A DNA stretch of 64,000 nt, taken from positions 1-64,000 of the forward strand of contig JAGCWY010000142.1 in assembly GCA_017961625.1 (NCBI GenBank), read 5' to 3'. Position numbers and translations under genes: made by a program. The number at the start of each line of letters is the position of its first letter. Positions within the stretch are counted from its first letter, which is position 1. Below are positions 1-7,878 of this stretch, one piece after another. The DNA comes from Ruminococcus sp. (GTDB lineage: Bacteria > Bacillota > Clostridia > Oscillospirales > Ruminococcaceae). The notes beneath the pieces were generated by a model, which made no database searches, was not told where the DNA came from, and worked only from the letters and a program-made list of their open reading frames with translations.

Positions 1-1
1 A

Positions 2-274
2 GGCGTATACCGCCTTACAATGAAGTCCAACAGCGACAATTTCCGCCAGTCCTCCATACAGGGAGTTATGAAGCGCGTCAAGGCAAAGGGCGCGACAGTT
101 ATCATTTACGAGCCTACCCTCAAGGATGGCGAGACCTTCTTCGGAAGCGTTGTAGTCAACGACCTTGAAAAATTCAAGGCTCAGTCAGACGCTATCATAG
201 CCAATCGCTACGACAGCTGTCTCGACGATGTTCAGGGTAAGGTATACACAAGAGATATTTTCAGAAGAGATTAA
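2..274 (+). CDS. ugd: UDP-glucose 6-dehydrogenase, C-terminal fragment (5' end outside window)
   Basis: The frame is open from base 2, so this is the last 90 or so residues of a longer gene that starts upstream. The fragment reads VYRLTMKSNSDNFRQSS and then IYEPTL, which matches the C-terminal UDP-sugar-binding domain of UDP-glucose/GDP-mannose dehydrogenases. Full-length enzymes of this family oxidise UDP-glucose to UDP-glucuronate with two NAD+, supplying surface polysaccharide synthesis. The Rossmann NAD domain and the catalytic Cys are not in view. An internal ATG at 20 should not be taken as the start. Two hairpins follow the stop. The family call is firm; the exact sugar substrate is inferred. 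Confidence 0.85.
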   Translation, partial: GVYRLTMKSNSDNFRQSSIQGVMKRVKAKGATVIIYEPTLKDGETFFGSVVVNDLEKFKAQSDAIIANRYDSCLDDVQGKVYTRDIFRRD

Positions 275-280
275 TTTGAT

Positions 281-313
281 AAAAAACGGGACTGCGATGC
301 AGTCCCGTTTTTT
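281..313 (+). terminator. Rho-independent terminator of the dehydrogenase gene
   Basis: An A-rich 5' arm plus CGGGACTGC, loop GAT, GCAGTCCCG, then a run of six T. It lies just after the stop at 274. Confidence 0.85.
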
Positions 314-329
314 ATCATCACAGCAACGT

Positions 330-357
330 AAAAGCGGCTGATTACTCAGCCGCTTTT
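330..357 (-). terminator. Hairpin downstream of the CAP-dockerin gene
   Basis: An 11-bp perfect stem (AAAAGCGGCTG / CAGCCGCTTTT, loop ATTACT) just beyond the stop of the minus-strand gene. The U-rich arm makes it a likely terminator for that gene; it could also act as a second terminator for the plus-strand gene. Confidence 0.65.
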
Positions 358-390
358 ACCATGAACACACCTTTTTATTTCATCCTTTTC

Positions 391-1227
391 TCAACTATTT
401 CCTTTAAAAAGTATATCCATGACCATATCGGTTGTTATCGGCAGAGTATGGCACTCGCCGAGTATAAACTTCCTAAGCACGGTCGCGTCATAAGATGTTA
501 TCTTCCCGTCACCCAGTACGTCAGCACTTTCAAGCTGAAGGTCATTCAGCGATATTTCGTTCGCCAGATACTTATTGATTGTTATGAGATCAAAAGTATT
601 GACAACGCCGTCGCCATTGACATCGCCCGGGCTCTTAGGCACGATCCTTGTGCTTTTGGGAGTATACTGCCCTTCAAATTCAATACCGCATCCAACGAAG
701 ATTGCGTCCCAGTAGTAATGATAATGATCGGGATTCGAATCGTTCTCCACATAACATAACGCCACGCCTATATGGGTATAGTGGGAATTGAGTATTGCCA
801 GTCTGTGATCATCAGAAGCCATCCATTGTGCGCAGGTAGCCTCGGCATTTGAATTTCCGGCTGCAATATTCTCGCCTGCCCAAAGCCACGGTACTAAACT
901 GTAATCTATAACTGAATCAAAACCGTAGTATTCTTCGCCGTTTTCATCTATTGAGTACTCCGGACGGTCATGGCTGAACTTTATCGTACACTCCAACGCA
1001 CGTACAGCAGCAAGACTATTGAGGTACGGAACTACCTTCAGAGGTTCAAGACCTGCTTTTTCTCTTTCAATATTAATAAAATACGCAAGGCTTTCTGCCA
1101 TTCCGGGGTAATCTATCTCTTTTTCGGCAGAAACACTGACAGGGAAGCTGACAAGCACGCAGAGCATCATGATAAAAGATACTGTAACAGCAGTGATTTT
1201 ACACGATAACTTTTTCATTGTACTCAT
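391..1227 (-). CDS. Secreted CAP/SCP-domain protein with C-terminal type I dockerin
   Basis: 278 aa. Residues 1-35 form a signal peptide (basic start, hydrophobic core, VSVSAE cleavage region). Residues ~45-185 look like a CAP/SCP domain: FSHDRP, AGENIAAG and the DDHRLAILN stretch are the usual CAP signature positions. From ~200 there is a dockerin with two calcium-loop/helix repeats, GDVNGDGVVNTFDL and ADVLGDGKITSYDA. Known biology: dockerins dock secreted proteins onto cohesins of a cellulosome-type scaffold. What the CAP domain does there is not known. GTTTGTATG follows a strong AAAGGGAGG with 7-nt spacing, which fixes the start at 1227; a second Met three residues later is less well placed. 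Expected location: extracellular, scaffold-bound. Confidence 0.85.
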   Translation of the reverse strand: MSTMKKLSCKITAVTVSFIMMLCVLVSFPVSVSAEKEIDYPGMAESLAYFINIEREKAGLEPLKVVPYLNSLAAVRALECTIKFSHDRPEYSIDENGEEYYGFDSVIDYSLVPWLWAGENIAAGNSNAEATCAQWMASDDHRLAILNSHYTHIGVALCYVENDSNPDHYHYYWDAIFVGCGIEFEGQYTPKSTRIVPKSPGDVNGDGVVNTFDLITINKYLANEISLNDLQLESADVLGDGKITSYDATVLRKFILGECHTLPITTDMVMDILFKGNS

Positions 1228-1420
1228 ACAAACACCTCCCTTTAAAACATACTCTTGTCTGATTATAGTTTAGCACAAGTTTATATATTTTTAAAGAGTG
1301 AAATGCCTGATTTGTCAGATTTCACAATAAAAATCTACTTTTTGTACAATAAATTTAATACCATTTGTAAATTTGATCTGTCTTTATCCTAAAAATAATT
1401 CAATTTTTAGCGATATTTCG

Positions 1421-1873
1421 TTAATTATTGTTGTTATTATTTATGAGTTCCAGTATTCTTCCAAGATACTTGTCGAGAGCAAGCACACAGATATTAAGAT
1501 AATCCTCCACCTGATCCCTTGTATTCTCGCCTTTTAGGATAGCATTCGTCAGTACAATTATCTGTCCGTCCTTGTCGATGAACATCTTGCAGGCAAAGTT
1601 GCCGGGGTCTGCATTGAACTCGTTCACGATTTGATAGAGATCAGGACCTACACTGGAAAAGAGAGCTATTCTGCTGAGAGCAAGACTCAGCGCACTGTTC
1701 TTAGGATTGTAGTGTACAAGAACGTAGGGAGCAGTATCATGATGAGGGAGCTTTGTTCGGAATCTCATCATATTCTCGTCATTCTCGTTGAGCTCGTAGG
1801 ATACATTATGGCTTTCGAGAAGTCCGCAGAAATCTGCTAATATAGGATTCATTTCCTTCATATTGTTTTCCAT
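1421..1873 (-). CDS. YbjN / type III secretion chaperone-like small protein
   Basis: 150 aa, no signal peptide or membrane segment. The order of the fold (helix, FRTKLPHHD, VLVHYNPKNSALSL, FACKMFIDKDGQIIVLTNAIL) resembles YbjN-type proteins, which share the fold of type III secretion chaperones; the role in Firmicutes is unknown. It ends in six consecutive Asn codons (mixed AAT/AAC) before the stop, probably a recently expanded tail. ATG is preceded by ATACGGAGGAAATAACA, a good ribosome site. It stands alone behind a perfect sigma-A promoter at 2029-2057 and a structured leader of about 150 nt. The family call is by fold pattern and is moderate. Confidence 0.6.
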   Translation of the reverse strand: MENNMKEMNPILADFCGLLESHNVSYELNENDENMMRFRTKLPHHDTAPYVLVHYNPKNSALSLALSRIALFSSVGPDLYQIVNEFNADPGNFACKMFIDKDGQIIVLTNAILKGENTRDQVEDYLNICVLALDKYLGRILELINNNNNN

Positions 1874-1953
1874 TGTTATTTCCTCCGTATCCGGTAATAT
1901 TTTTTAATTTCTGTAGCCTGTCATAAAGGAATTCAGCGCACAGATACCCTATT

Positions 1954-2024
1954 GTGTAAAGAGTCCACGCCTCCCCGAAGGTCGTTCGGGGCACCGACCG
2001 TCTGACAGAGGTCGGTGAATACAC
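1954..2024 (-). promoter_or_regulatory. Structured 5' leader: three-way junction RNA upstream of the YbjN-like gene
   Basis: Transcription from the 2029-2057 promoter should begin near 2022, right at this element. Two strong adjacent hairpins are seen: 1992-2017 (CACCGACC / GGTCGGTG plus a 3-bp inner stem) and 1973-1991 (CCCCGAA / TTCGGGG). The flanks GTGTA (1954-1958) and TACAC (2020-2024) pair, closing a three-way junction. I do not recognise it as a named riboswitch class. It sits 80 nt before the coding start. Confidence 0.5.
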
Positions 2025-2028
2025 ATTA

Positions 2029-2057
2029 ATTATATCATAGCTTAGGTAATATGTCAA
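2029..2057 (-). promoter_or_regulatory. Consensus sigma-A promoter for the YbjN-like gene
   Basis: Minus strand TTGACA (2057-2052), 17-nt spacer, TATAAT (2034-2029). Both boxes are perfect. Confidence 0.85.
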
Positions 2058-2087
2058 TCACGATTGTCAATACTGCACAATACACGG

Positions 2088-2112
2088 AAAAAGCGCCCGT
2101 GGCGGACGCTTT
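2088..2112 (-). terminator. Terminator ending the ABC exporter-lipoprotein operon
   Basis: Minus-strand AAAGCGTCC, loop GCCAC, GGGCGCTTTTT. The one non-Watson-Crick pair is U-G when read as minus-strand RNA but C-A when read as plus, which favours minus-strand use. Confidence 0.75.
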
Positions 2113-2120
2113 GACCTTTA

Positions 2121-2205
2121 GGGTGGTTTATATGAAAAAATGAAGACTTCATGTTTATTACGGCTTGCCGCCGTTCTCTTTCCATGATTGTATTATAAAC
2201 CGCCC
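2121..2205. other. Long inverted repeat closing a 61-nt structured interior
   Basis: GGGTGGTTTATA (2121-2132) faces TATAAACCGCCC (2194-2205): 12 pairs with one U-G wobble if read as plus-strand RNA (C-A if minus). Inside lie a small palindrome ATGAAGACTTCAT (2140-2152) and a stem ACGGC/GCCGT near 2160-2174. It lies in the 3' untranslated stretch after the lipoprotein stop (2269) and before the terminator. Nature unknown: small RNA, palindromic repeat, or 3' UTR fold. Confidence 0.4.
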
Positions 2206-2268
2206 GTATGTTTATTTTGTGATAGAAAACTGAACTGCTTGAAAAATCCCTGAGAGCAATCTGTGATT

Positions 2269-2997
2269 TTACAGTCCTGAGACTGTGAAGCTTACCTCAA
2301 CATTTTTCCAACTGCCGAATTCCTCACGATCTATTATCTGTGCGGAATAGCTGCCGTCGTTGACAGAGCTCGGAGTACTTGTATCATAATTTATGAACAG
2401 AGCTCCCTCCGCAGTCCTTGCGTCGCCAGGAAGACTGTCATCGCTGACCCATTCATTAAATATATTCGCACGTACAGAGCCGCCCTCAGTATTGGTATAG
2501 CTCTTTTTTCTGAGCTCAAGTTCCCTGCCGTCAACCTTTACGCTGTTTATGGTTATGACCGCATTAGGAAGTACCTCCTCCGCATTATCTATGATAACAG
2601 CAGCAAAGCCTATACCTTTTATGGTATAATCACCGTTGATATCTCCTGTCTCGTCGTAGCGGAAGCCATTGGTATCAGCGGTAACGCTGACAGTATAATC
2701 ACCGTTGCCGGTTATATGAGCAACTCCGGCATCATAAGAAAGCTGTTCGCTGCCGTTCTCATCCTTGTTGCCAAGGTACTGCACCGCCCATGCTTCATCA
2801 ACTATGGCAAGGTAAGCGTCTCCGGAAACAGCCTCTACGGCGTCGTTGATGTCAACACCCTCTACTGTGGTGGCAGCTGTAGGCATCTCCACATCAAAGG
2901 ATCCTATCTTTTTAGCGCTGTTTTTGCCGCTGCACGAGGGAGAACATACAAGAAGCAAAAATGCTGCGGCAAGAGCTGCATTTCTTTTCATTATCAT
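2269..2997 (-). CDS. Putative lipoprotein with a beta-rich, possibly carbohydrate-binding domain
   Basis: 242 aa. The N-terminus has a basic start and a hydrophobic run ending in Cys 18 and Cys 22 (VCSPSC), so lipid anchoring is likely although neither site is an ideal lipobox. The mature part is beta-rich: DEAWAVQYLG, then ITGNGDYTVSV and later ITINSVKVDG. That spacing reminds me of small beta-sandwich sugar-binding modules in Ruminococcus and Lachnospiraceae lipoproteins; this is a pattern impression, not an identification. It starts 22 nt after the stop of the ABC exporter subunit at 3020 and is probably its operon partner, hence perhaps an accessory surface component. No enzyme motif is seen. 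A terminator follows at 2088-2112. Confidence 0.6.
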   Translation of the reverse strand: MIMKRNAALAAAFLLLVCSPSCSGKNSAKKIGSFDVEMPTAATTVEGVDINDAVEAVSGDAYLAIVDEAWAVQYLGNKDENGSEQLSYDAGVAHITGNGDYTVSVTADTNGFRYDETGDINGDYTIKGIGFAAVIIDNAEEVLPNAVITINSVKVDGRELELRKKSYTNTEGGSVRANIFNEWVSDDSLPGDARTAEGALFINYDTSTPSSVNDGSYSAQIIDREEFGSWKNVEVSFTVSGL

Positions 2998-3019
2998 ATA
3001 TTACCTCTTTTCCGGCCCG

Positions 3020-4909
3020 TCAGCTAAGCTCGAACATACCTGTGTAGAGCTGATAGTACTTGCCGTGCTGAGCTATGAGCTCGTTATGGTTTCCTCTTTC
3101 GATTATCTTTCCGTGCTCCAGCACCATGATAGCGTGGGAATTACGTACTGTAGAGAGCCTGTGAGCGATAACAAACACTGTCCTCCCCTCCATGAGGGAA
3201 TCCATGCCCTTTTCGATGAGTGCTTCTGTACGGGTATCTATAGAGCTAGTAGCCTCGTCGAGAATGAGTACCGGTGGGTCCGCAACAGCCGCACGAGCTA
3301 TTGCAAGGAGCTGTCTCTGTCCCTGCGAAAGGTTGGAACCGTCAGCAGTCAGCATGGTATCATAACCGTTTTCGAGATGTCTTATGAAGCTGTCGGCATT
3401 TGCCAGCTTGGCAGCCTCGTATACTTCCTCATCGGTAGCATCTAGCTTGCCGTAACGGATATTCTCCATAACAGTACCCGTAAATAGATGTGTATCCTGT
3501 AATACTATGGACTGCGACCGTCTCAGGTCATCCTTCTTTATCTTATTTATGTTTATGCCGTCGTAGCGTATCTTGCCCTCAGGCACGTCGTAGAAACGGT
3601 TTATGAGATTGATTATGGTAGTCTTTCCGGCACCTGTAGAGCCTACGAAAGCTATCTTCTGTCCCGGCTTCGCATATAGCGAGATACCGTTGAGGACGGT
3701 CTTGTTGGGCTCGTATCCGAATACAACGTCATCGAATTCAACATTTCCGCGAACCTCGGTATAGGTAACCGTTCCGTCAGACTTATGAGGATGCTTCCAA
3801 GCCCATCTGCCGGTACGCTTGTCGGTCTCGGATATCTTTCCATCAGCCGATATCTCGGCGTTAACAAGGGTCACATAGCCCTCATCAGCCTCAGGTTCCT
3901 CGTCAATGATACGGAATATCCTCTCAGCACCTGCAAGAGCGGTCAGAACTGAATTGAGCTGCTGGGATACCTGAGTTATAGGCATTGAAAATGAACGTGT
4001 AAATTGGAGATAGGATACGACCGTACCCACGGTCATGCCGCCTATGCCCTTTACAGTCATGATACCGCCTGCGATAGCAGTAGCCGCATAGTGTATATAC
4101 GACAGATTATTCATTATGGGCATGAGGATATTCGCAAAGGTATGAGCGTGAGTTGAAGCCCTGCAAAGCTCCTCGTTGAGCCTGTCGAACTCCTCATCAG
4201 CCTTCTCCTCGTGGCAGAACACCTTTACTACCTTCTGACCGTCTATCATCTCCTCAATGTAGCCGTTGACACTTCCAAGTGCCTTCTGTTGAGCCATGAA
4301 GCCCTTTCCGCTCCTTGAGCCCACAAAGCCTATCACCTTGAAGATAACGAAGAGCATAGCCACGACAAGTATTGTTAACCGCCAGCTGTATATCAGCATG
4401 GCAGTGAATACTCCAACGATAGTTATAGCAGAACTTATGAACTGTGCGATACTGTTACTGAGCATTTCGCGAATAGCGTCCGTATCATTGGTATAAAGGC
4501 TCATTAGTTCGCCATGAGTGTGCTTGTCGAAGAAACGTATGGGAAGCATTTCCATTTTGCAGAAGAGATCATTCCTGATACGCATAAGTGTAGTTGTTGA
4601 TATTTTAAGCATTATTCGCTGATAGAACAGCGTTGAAAGCGCACCGCAGGCGTATATTACCACCATAACGATGATTATTCCGATGAATTTGCCGTACTTC
4701 CAGTTTCCTGTTTTAAGGGCGTCCTCAATGTTGTCGATTATGGGCTTAAGCAGGTAATTTCCTGCGATACCTGCTCCCGAACTGATAAATATGCCGATGA
4801 CCACAAGTATGAACTGTAGTCTAAATCCGTGCATATATGTAAATATCCTTTTCAAGGCAGCCAGCGTATTTTCTGGCTTGGCCATAGGTCTCTGAGTTCT
4901 CGGAGGCAT
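3020..4909 (-). CDS. ABC exporter half-transporter, TM288-like subunit of a heterodimer
   Basis: 629 aa: a six-helix type I exporter membrane domain (residues ~35-330) followed by an ATPase domain. Walker A is GSTGAGKT (G423-K429). The signature motif is LSQGQ (527-531) instead of LSGGQ. Walker B keeps the catalytic Glu (LILDEATSS, E552). A degenerate signature with an intact Walker B is the pattern of TM288 in the known Thermotoga TM287/288 heterodimer, where the partner carries the degenerate Walker B. The ATG overlaps the partner's stop by one base (TAATG), so the two are translationally coupled. An insert of about 45 residues precedes the ATPase domain. Substrate cannot be told: drug, lipid and peptide exporters all share this fold. 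Confidence 0.9.
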   Translation of the reverse strand: MPPRTQRPMAKPENTLAALKRIFTYMHGFRLQFILVVIGIFISSGAGIAGNYLLKPIIDNIEDALKTGNWKYGKFIGIIIVMVVIYACGALSTLFYQRIMLKISTTTLMRIRNDLFCKMEMLPIRFFDKHTHGELMSLYTNDTDAIREMLSNSIAQFISSAITIVGVFTAMLIYSWRLTILVVAMLFVIFKVIGFVGSRSGKGFMAQQKALGSVNGYIEEMIDGQKVVKVFCHEEKADEEFDRLNEELCRASTHAHTFANILMPIMNNLSYIHYAATAIAGGIMTVKGIGGMTVGTVVSYLQFTRSFSMPITQVSQQLNSVLTALAGAERIFRIIDEEPEADEGYVTLVNAEISADGKISETDKRTGRWAWKHPHKSDGTVTYTEVRGNVEFDDVVFGYEPNKTVLNGISLYAKPGQKIAFVGSTGAGKTTIINLINRFYDVPEGKIRYDGININKIKKDDLRRSQSIVLQDTHLFTGTVMENIRYGKLDATDEEVYEAAKLANADSFIRHLENGYDTMLTADGSNLSQGQRQLLAIARAAVADPPVLILDEATSSIDTRTEALIEKGMDSLMEGRTVFVIAHRLSTVRNSHAIMVLEHGKIIERGNHNELIAQHGKYYQLYTGMFELS

Positions 4910-6642
4910 TATTCATCAGCTCCTTTCTGTTGCGAATCGTATACCTCGCGGTATATCTCGCTTTTCTGCATGAGCTCATCATGAGTACCAATATCGGTTA
5001 TCCTGCCACCATCCATAACGATTATCCGGTCAGCATCCATAACTGAGCTTATACGCTGAGCGATTATTATAGTCGTCGTATCAGCCAGCTTTTCACGGAA
5101 AGCCTTGCGGATACTGCTGTCCGTAGCCGTATCCACAGCGCTGGTGGAGTCGTCAAGTATAATTATCTTAGGTTTTTTGAGCAGTGCCCTTGCGATACAG
5201 ATCCTCTGCTTCTGACCTCCAGAAACATTAACGCCACCCTGTCCGAGATCAGTATCGTAGCCGTCGGGAAAGCTCATTATGAATTCGTGAGCGCAGGCAG
5301 CCTTGCAGGCTTCCTGCATCTCCTCATCAGTTGCGTTCTCGTCGCCCCAGCGGAGATTCTCTTTTATGGTACCCGAGAACAGAACATTTTTCTGAAGCAC
5401 CATTGCCACTTGATCACGTAGAGTTTTCAGCGAATACTCTTTAACGTCGTGGCCGCCGACTATGACCTTTCCGTCAGTAGCCTCGTAAAGACGGGGTATC
5501 AGCTGTACAAGGGAGGTCTTTGAGGAGCCGGTGCCGCCGATTATGCCTATAGTCTCACCGGAGCTTATTTTCAGGTCTATCCGGTCAAGAGCAAGATTGT
5601 TCATATCTCCATAGTAGCTGAAGCTCACATTCTCGAAGCATACCGAGCCGTCTTCTGCAGTTACCTCTGAGGCGGGAGTGTCCTTGATTGCAGGCTCCTC
5701 CTTCAATACCTCGTATACACGCTGCAAGGAAGCTCTCGATATAACAAATGTTATAAAGAGCATTGATATCATCATGAGCGACAGGAGTATCTGTCCCACA
5801 TACATGATAAAGCTTGAAAGAGCACCTGTTTCGATATCCCCGTTTACAGCCATGTGACCGCCGAAGTAGAGTATAGCCGCTATACTTGCGTACATTACCA
5901 GCTGCATTGAGGGCATACTGAGTATTACTAGTTTTTCCGCCGCGAACTGTGCAAGGCGCACGTTTTTCGTATTCTCGCTGAAACGCTCGTTTTCGTACTT
6001 CTCACGGGCAAACGCCTTAACAACACGGATTCCCACAAGGTTTTCCTGTACCTTTGCATTCATATCGTCATATCTTTTCAGCATCTTTTCGAATCTCGGG
6101 TGAGCGTTGGTCATTATAAGGAATACTGCAAGTGCAAGGAGTGGTATAGCAAAAAGGAATACCACTGAGAGCCTTGCATTCGCCCTTACCGCCATGATAG
6201 TGGCGCATATAAGCATTATAGGCGAGCGGAAAGCCATTCTCACGAACATCATGAAGGCATTCTGCAAGTTTGTAACATCCGTGGTAAGTCTCGTGGTCAG
6301 CGAAGCGGTTGAGAACTTATCCACATTTGCAAAAGAGAAGCCCTGTACTCTGTGGAAAAGCGCACTTCTAAGGTTTTTTGAAAAGCCCATAGCTGCAACT
6401 GCGCTGAAACGCGCTGCAAGAGCTCCGAAGCACAGCGAGAATACTGACATAAGCACCATGAGTCCGCCCATTTTCACTATATAGCCTATATCTCCCTTTT
6501 TTACACCGTTATCTATTATCATAGCCATTACAGTCGGGATAATGACCTCCATAGCCACCTCCCCTATGATAGTAACAGGAGCAAGCAGAGCCTGCTTCCT
6601 GTATTTTCCGACGTGTGATAGAATAGTTCCGTACATCGGCAT
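4909..6642 (-). CDS. ABC exporter half-transporter, TM287-like subunit of a heterodimer
   Basis: 577 aa with six membrane helices and a C-terminal ATPase. The signature VSGGQ is intact, but Walker B reads IIILDDSTS with Asp 498 where the catalytic Glu belongs, and Walker A is GGTGSSKT (369-376) with Ser for the usual Gly. Together with the LSQGQ of the downstream subunit this gives one degenerate and one competent ATP site, as in TM287/288 and related multidrug exporters. First gene of a three-gene unit with the second subunit and a lipoprotein, driven by a perfect promoter at 6676-6704. No regulator gene adjoins it. Location: cytoplasmic membrane. Confidence 0.9.
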   Translation of the reverse strand: MPMYGTILSHVGKYRKQALLAPVTIIGEVAMEVIIPTVMAMIIDNGVKKGDIGYIVKMGGLMVLMSVFSLCFGALAARFSAVAAMGFSKNLRSALFHRVQGFSFANVDKFSTASLTTRLTTDVTNLQNAFMMFVRMAFRSPIMLICATIMAVRANARLSVVFLFAIPLLALAVFLIMTNAHPRFEKMLKRYDDMNAKVQENLVGIRVVKAFAREKYENERFSENTKNVRLAQFAAEKLVILSMPSMQLVMYASIAAILYFGGHMAVNGDIETGALSSFIMYVGQILLSLMMISMLFITFVISRASLQRVYEVLKEEPAIKDTPASEVTAEDGSVCFENVSFSYYGDMNNLALDRIDLKISSGETIGIIGGTGSSKTSLVQLIPRLYEATDGKVIVGGHDVKEYSLKTLRDQVAMVLQKNVLFSGTIKENLRWGDENATDEEMQEACKAACAHEFIMSFPDGYDTDLGQGGVNVSGGQKQRICIARALLKKPKIIILDDSTSAVDTATDSSIRKAFREKLADTTTIIIAQRISSVMDADRIIVMDGGRITDIGTHDELMQKSEIYREVYDSQQKGADE

Positions 6643-6675
6643 ACCCCTTCCTTCTCAAAAAATAGTCTAAACTTT

Positions 6676-6704
6676 ATTATATCATTTTCACGGTATATTG
6701 TCAA
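6676..6704 (-). promoter_or_regulatory. Consensus promoter for the ABC exporter operon
   Basis: Minus strand TTGACA (6704-6699), 17 nt, TATAAT (6681-6676). Confidence 0.85.
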
Positions 6705-6730
6705 ATAAAAAGCAAAGCCCGTGTGGCGTC

Positions 6731-6759
6731 TTGACAATCGTCATGTAACATAGTAAAAT
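6731..6759 (+). promoter_or_regulatory. Promoter for the CPBP protease gene
   Basis: TTGACA (6731-6736), 17 nt, TAAAAT (6754-6759). It is back to back with the exporter promoter. The sequence TTGACAATCGT also occurs upstream of the YbjN-like promoter on the other strand. Confidence 0.8.
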
Positions 6760-6779
6760 TAATTACGGAGGTGCTTCTT

Positions 6780-7778
6780 ATGTTTGATTACAGACCAAAA
6801 ATGTTCAGTGAAGCCTCAAAATCACACGCTTCAAAGAATCTTTCCGCAATAATTATATGCTTTTTAGCTGTATTTTTGATAATAGTCTTTCTTGAATCCC
6901 TTTCTTCGGCGATATTCTCATCAAAGGCTGTGCTTGAGAATGCTGATATACAGGAATACATCGGTACCACCCAGAATTTCAGCCTTAAGGAATCGCTAAA
7001 GGTCGCGGCAAAAGTCGCAGGTTCCCCGAGAGTGATGATACCGTCGCTTTTTTCAACCATATTCGGCACTCTTGCGGCAATATTCTACTGCCGTTGCGTT
7101 GAGATGAGACCCGTTCACTCCATGGGAGCGAGAAAAAAGAGCTTTTTCTTACACTATTTCACAGGAATTGCCGTAGGCCTGGCAATGATGTCACTGATAG
7201 CCCTTACAAGCGCACTTTTCGGCATAACAAAAATAAAGATATGCACCAATGTACACTTCGGAATACTTGCACTTTTCCTTGTGGGCTTCATAATACAAGG
7301 AATGAGCGAGGAATTCATCTTCCGCGGCTATCTAATGACCTCCGTGGGAGGCAGCGGTCAACATACTCTGATTGCTGTCATAGTAAGCGCAGTCGCCTTT
7401 GCCCTTGCTCACGCAATGAATCCCGGCTTCGACGTGCTACCCTTTATAAACCTCACTCTCTTCGGAGTTTTTGCAGCTGTTTATATGATATATTCAGACA
7501 ATATATGGGGAGTATGCGCCATACACTCGGTATGGAACTTCGCCCAGGGCAATATCTACGGTATAAGTGTAAGCGGCTCATCTGACACGGAATCATTATT
7601 CAGAAGCGTTCCTGTTTCCTCACATGCCATGCTCACAGGCGGCAAATTCGGCATAGAGGGCAGCCTCATCACGACAGTCGTGCTCGGCACAGCCACTGCG
7701 ATAATGCTTTACATGATATCAAAAAAAGCTCCTTCAGAAGTTCCTGTACAAGAAGAAGCTTCTGATGCGGATGTCTAA
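6780..7778 (+). CDS. CPBP-family intramembrane metalloprotease (Rce1/CAAX-type)
   Basis: 332 aa, about eight hydrophobic segments. The three family motifs are present: EEFIFRG (E177, E178, R182), AHAMNP (H211) and HSVWN (H249, N253). Family knowledge: these are membrane glutamate/metal proteases related to eukaryotic Rce1; in bacteria some process or protect against peptides, others have unknown targets. I place the start at ATG 6780, because GGAGG (6767-6771) sits 8 nt before it; the GTG at 6771 overlaps the ribosome site. It has its own promoter (TTGACA-17-TAAAAT at 6731-6759) and ends in a large bidirectional terminator shared with a second CPBP gene that converges on it. Confidence 0.85.
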   Translation: MFDYRPKMFSEASKSHASKNLSAIIICFLAVFLIIVFLESLSSAIFSSKAVLENADIQEYIGTTQNFSLKESLKVAAKVAGSPRVMIPSLFSTIFGTLAAIFYCRCVEMRPVHSMGARKKSFFLHYFTGIAVGLAMMSLIALTSALFGITKIKICTNVHFGILALFLVGFIIQGMSEEFIFRGYLMTSVGGSGQHTLIAVIVSAVAFALAHAMNPGFDVLPFINLTLFGVFAAVYMIYSDNIWGVCAIHSVWNFAQGNIYGISVSGSSDTESLFRSVPVSSHAMLTGGKFGIEGSLITTVVLGTATAIMLYMISKKAPSEVPVQEEASDADV

Positions 7779-7788
7779 CACAGCAAAT

Positions 7789-7842
7789 AAAAAACGCCAT
7801 AGTCCCTGTCACGACCTAAGGTCGCAGGCTATGGCGTTTTTT
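7789..7842. terminator. Bidirectional terminator between two convergent CPBP genes
   Basis: AAAAAACGCCATAG (7789-7802) pairs with CTATGGCGTTTTTT (7829-7842), with an inner GACCT/AGGTC hairpin. A/T runs on both sides serve both strands. Confidence 0.9.
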
Positions 7843-7878
7843 GTACGTTAATCAAAGCTTTCGGCATGATATATGCCT

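Noticed and set aside
1806..2057. 83-residue minus-strand ORF over the leader of the YbjN-like gene
   Set aside because: Its start lies upstream of the predicted transcription start and it runs through two hairpins.
3652..3867. Antisense and overlapping ORFs in the ABC exporter region
   Set aside because: Low-complexity shadows of the real frame.
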